Part shown: positions 13,734 through 14,230 of the stretch, in pieces | How positions within the stretch are numbered: position 1 is the first letter of the stretch | Layout of the letters: every line of letters starts with the position of its first letter | Assembly: GCA_964514665.1 (NCBI GenBank) | Contig: CAZESH010000088.1 | Location: 1-14,230, forward strand | DNA length: 14,230 bases | Origin: CAZESH01 sp964514665 | Lineage (GTDB): Bacteria > Bacillota > Bacilli > Paenibacillales > KCTC-25726 | Reading direction: 5' to 3' | The notes under the pieces: generated by a model | What the model saw: the letters and a program-made list of their open reading frames with translations, nothing else | What the model was told of the DNA's origin: nothing | Database searches by the model: none | Made by a program: the position numbers and the translations under genes

Positions 13734-14186
13734 ATGGCCGAATTGGTTACACAATTATCTGACTCCCTACTGGCCCAACTGCAAAAAGAAAAATGCGTGC
13801 TTTTGACGACAATTGATTCCGAATCCGGCGGACCGGCGAATAATGCGATTTCCTGGATTTACGCCGTGAATGCCAAAACCGTGCGTTTTGCGGTAGACCA
13901 GCGTTCGAGAATCATCGGCAACATCAAGGCCAATTCCCGGGTATCGATTTCTTTTTTTGCCATCGGTTCGGTACATGCGGTTTATGGTGAAGCCGCCGTT
14001 CGCGTGGAAACTTTGGAAGACGTGCCTTTCAAAATGTCCTGCATCGATTTGACGATTGAAACGATCAGAGACGTAATGTTTTACGGCTCCAGAATCTCCG
14101 TCGAACCGGAGTATGAAAAAACCTATGACAAGCGTGCCGCGGAAAAACTGGATAACCAGGTATACGCAGCTATGAAAAAAGCCTAG
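13734..14186 (+). CDS. Pyridoxamine 5'-phosphate oxidase-like FMN split-barrel protein
   Basis: 150 residues from ATG 13734, supported by GGAGGG (13718-13723) 10 nt upstream; the in-frame GTG at 13728 is only 4 nt away. The order of strands fits the FMN-binding split barrel: KCVLLTTIDSESGGPANNAISWIYAV, seen as short pieces such as CVLLTTID (residues 20-27) and NAISWIYAV, then the buried strand TVRFAVDQRSR, and RVSISFF followed by HAVYGEAAV. Family members are flavin-binding or haem-handling proteins, or lost cofactor; none of this can be settled here. B. subtilis has, as I recall, a related protein near its typA-ylaH genes (YlaL), which would fit, but this is unchecked. It is monocistronic with its own promoter and terminator. 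Confidence 0.85.
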   Translation: MAELVTQLSDSLLAQLQKEKCVLLTTIDSESGGPANNAISWIYAVNAKTVRFAVDQRSRIIGNIKANSRVSISFFAIGSVHAVYGEAAVRVETLEDVPFKMSCIDLTIETIRDVMFYGSRISVEPEYEKTYDKRAAEKLDNQVYAAMKKA

Positions 14187-14208
14187 TAGCATTTTACTGG
14201 GCTTTTTT
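14175..14208 (+). terminator. Terminator overlapping the end of the split-barrel gene
   Basis: AAAAAAGCCTAGTA (14175-14188) pairs with TACTGGGCTTTTTT (14195-14208) with one G-U pair and a 6-nt loop. The left arm includes the last codons and the stop TAG (14184-14186). Flanking A and T runs make it potentially bidirectional. Confidence 0.88.
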
Positions 14209-14230
14209 ACTTGGCTTGTTTGTTTATCGT

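Noticed and set aside
1..14230. Mobile elements, CRISPR arrays, tRNAs, defence or toxin-antitoxin genes
   Set aside because: No transposase, integrase, regular repeat array, tRNA-like fold or toxin pair was found; the gene content is housekeeping.

Overview
The window looks like ordinary chromosome from a Gram-positive, moderate-GC Bacilli-type organism, most likely Paenibacillaceae. This rests on Bacillus-like Shine-Dalgarno sites, a typA-ylaH pair as in Bacillus subtilis, a nifZ-thiI pair as in B. subtilis, a CysP-type sulfate permease, and YpuI-like and DUF1540 proteins. No mobile element, CRISPR array, tRNA, rRNA or prophage gene was found, and every gene except the first (cut by the window edge) looks intact.

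Left part (1-3032): the 3' end of a Nif3/YqfO-type metal protein gene, then rnpB, the RNase P RNA, with its own promoter and a strong terminator. The RNA is clearly of the type A (ancestral) architecture, unlike the type B RNA of B. subtilis, and it folds with an apparent extra helix at the P16/P17 junction. Converging on it from the other strand is a large exported subtilisin-like protease with an unusually long N-terminal region.

Middle part (3140-6026): a YpuI-like gene, a small four-cysteine DUF1540 gene and an acidic protein with a C-terminal membrane segment, all on the plus strand and separated by clear hairpin terminators. A CysP-like sulfate permease lies on the minus strand.

Sulfur section (5900-8521): the permease is divergent from nifZ (cysteine desulfurase), whose stop codon overlaps the thiI start by 4 bp. 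NifZ hands persulfide sulfur to ThiI for 4-thiouridine in tRNA. The two divergent promoters have -35 boxes only 3 bp apart.

Right part (8639-14208): a TerC-family membrane protein (probable metal exporter), a LiaI/LiaF-like membrane protein, then typA/bipA behind a roughly 150-nt structured leader. After typA come ylaH, a small unrecognised gene and an LCP-family cell-wall ligase, closely spaced like an operon. The last gene, a split-barrel flavin-type protein, has its own good promoter and a terminator that overlaps its stop codon.

I do not see a new multi-gene system here. The most interesting signals are the RNase P RNA architecture, the structured typA leader, and the possible sensor-like domain in front of the protease.
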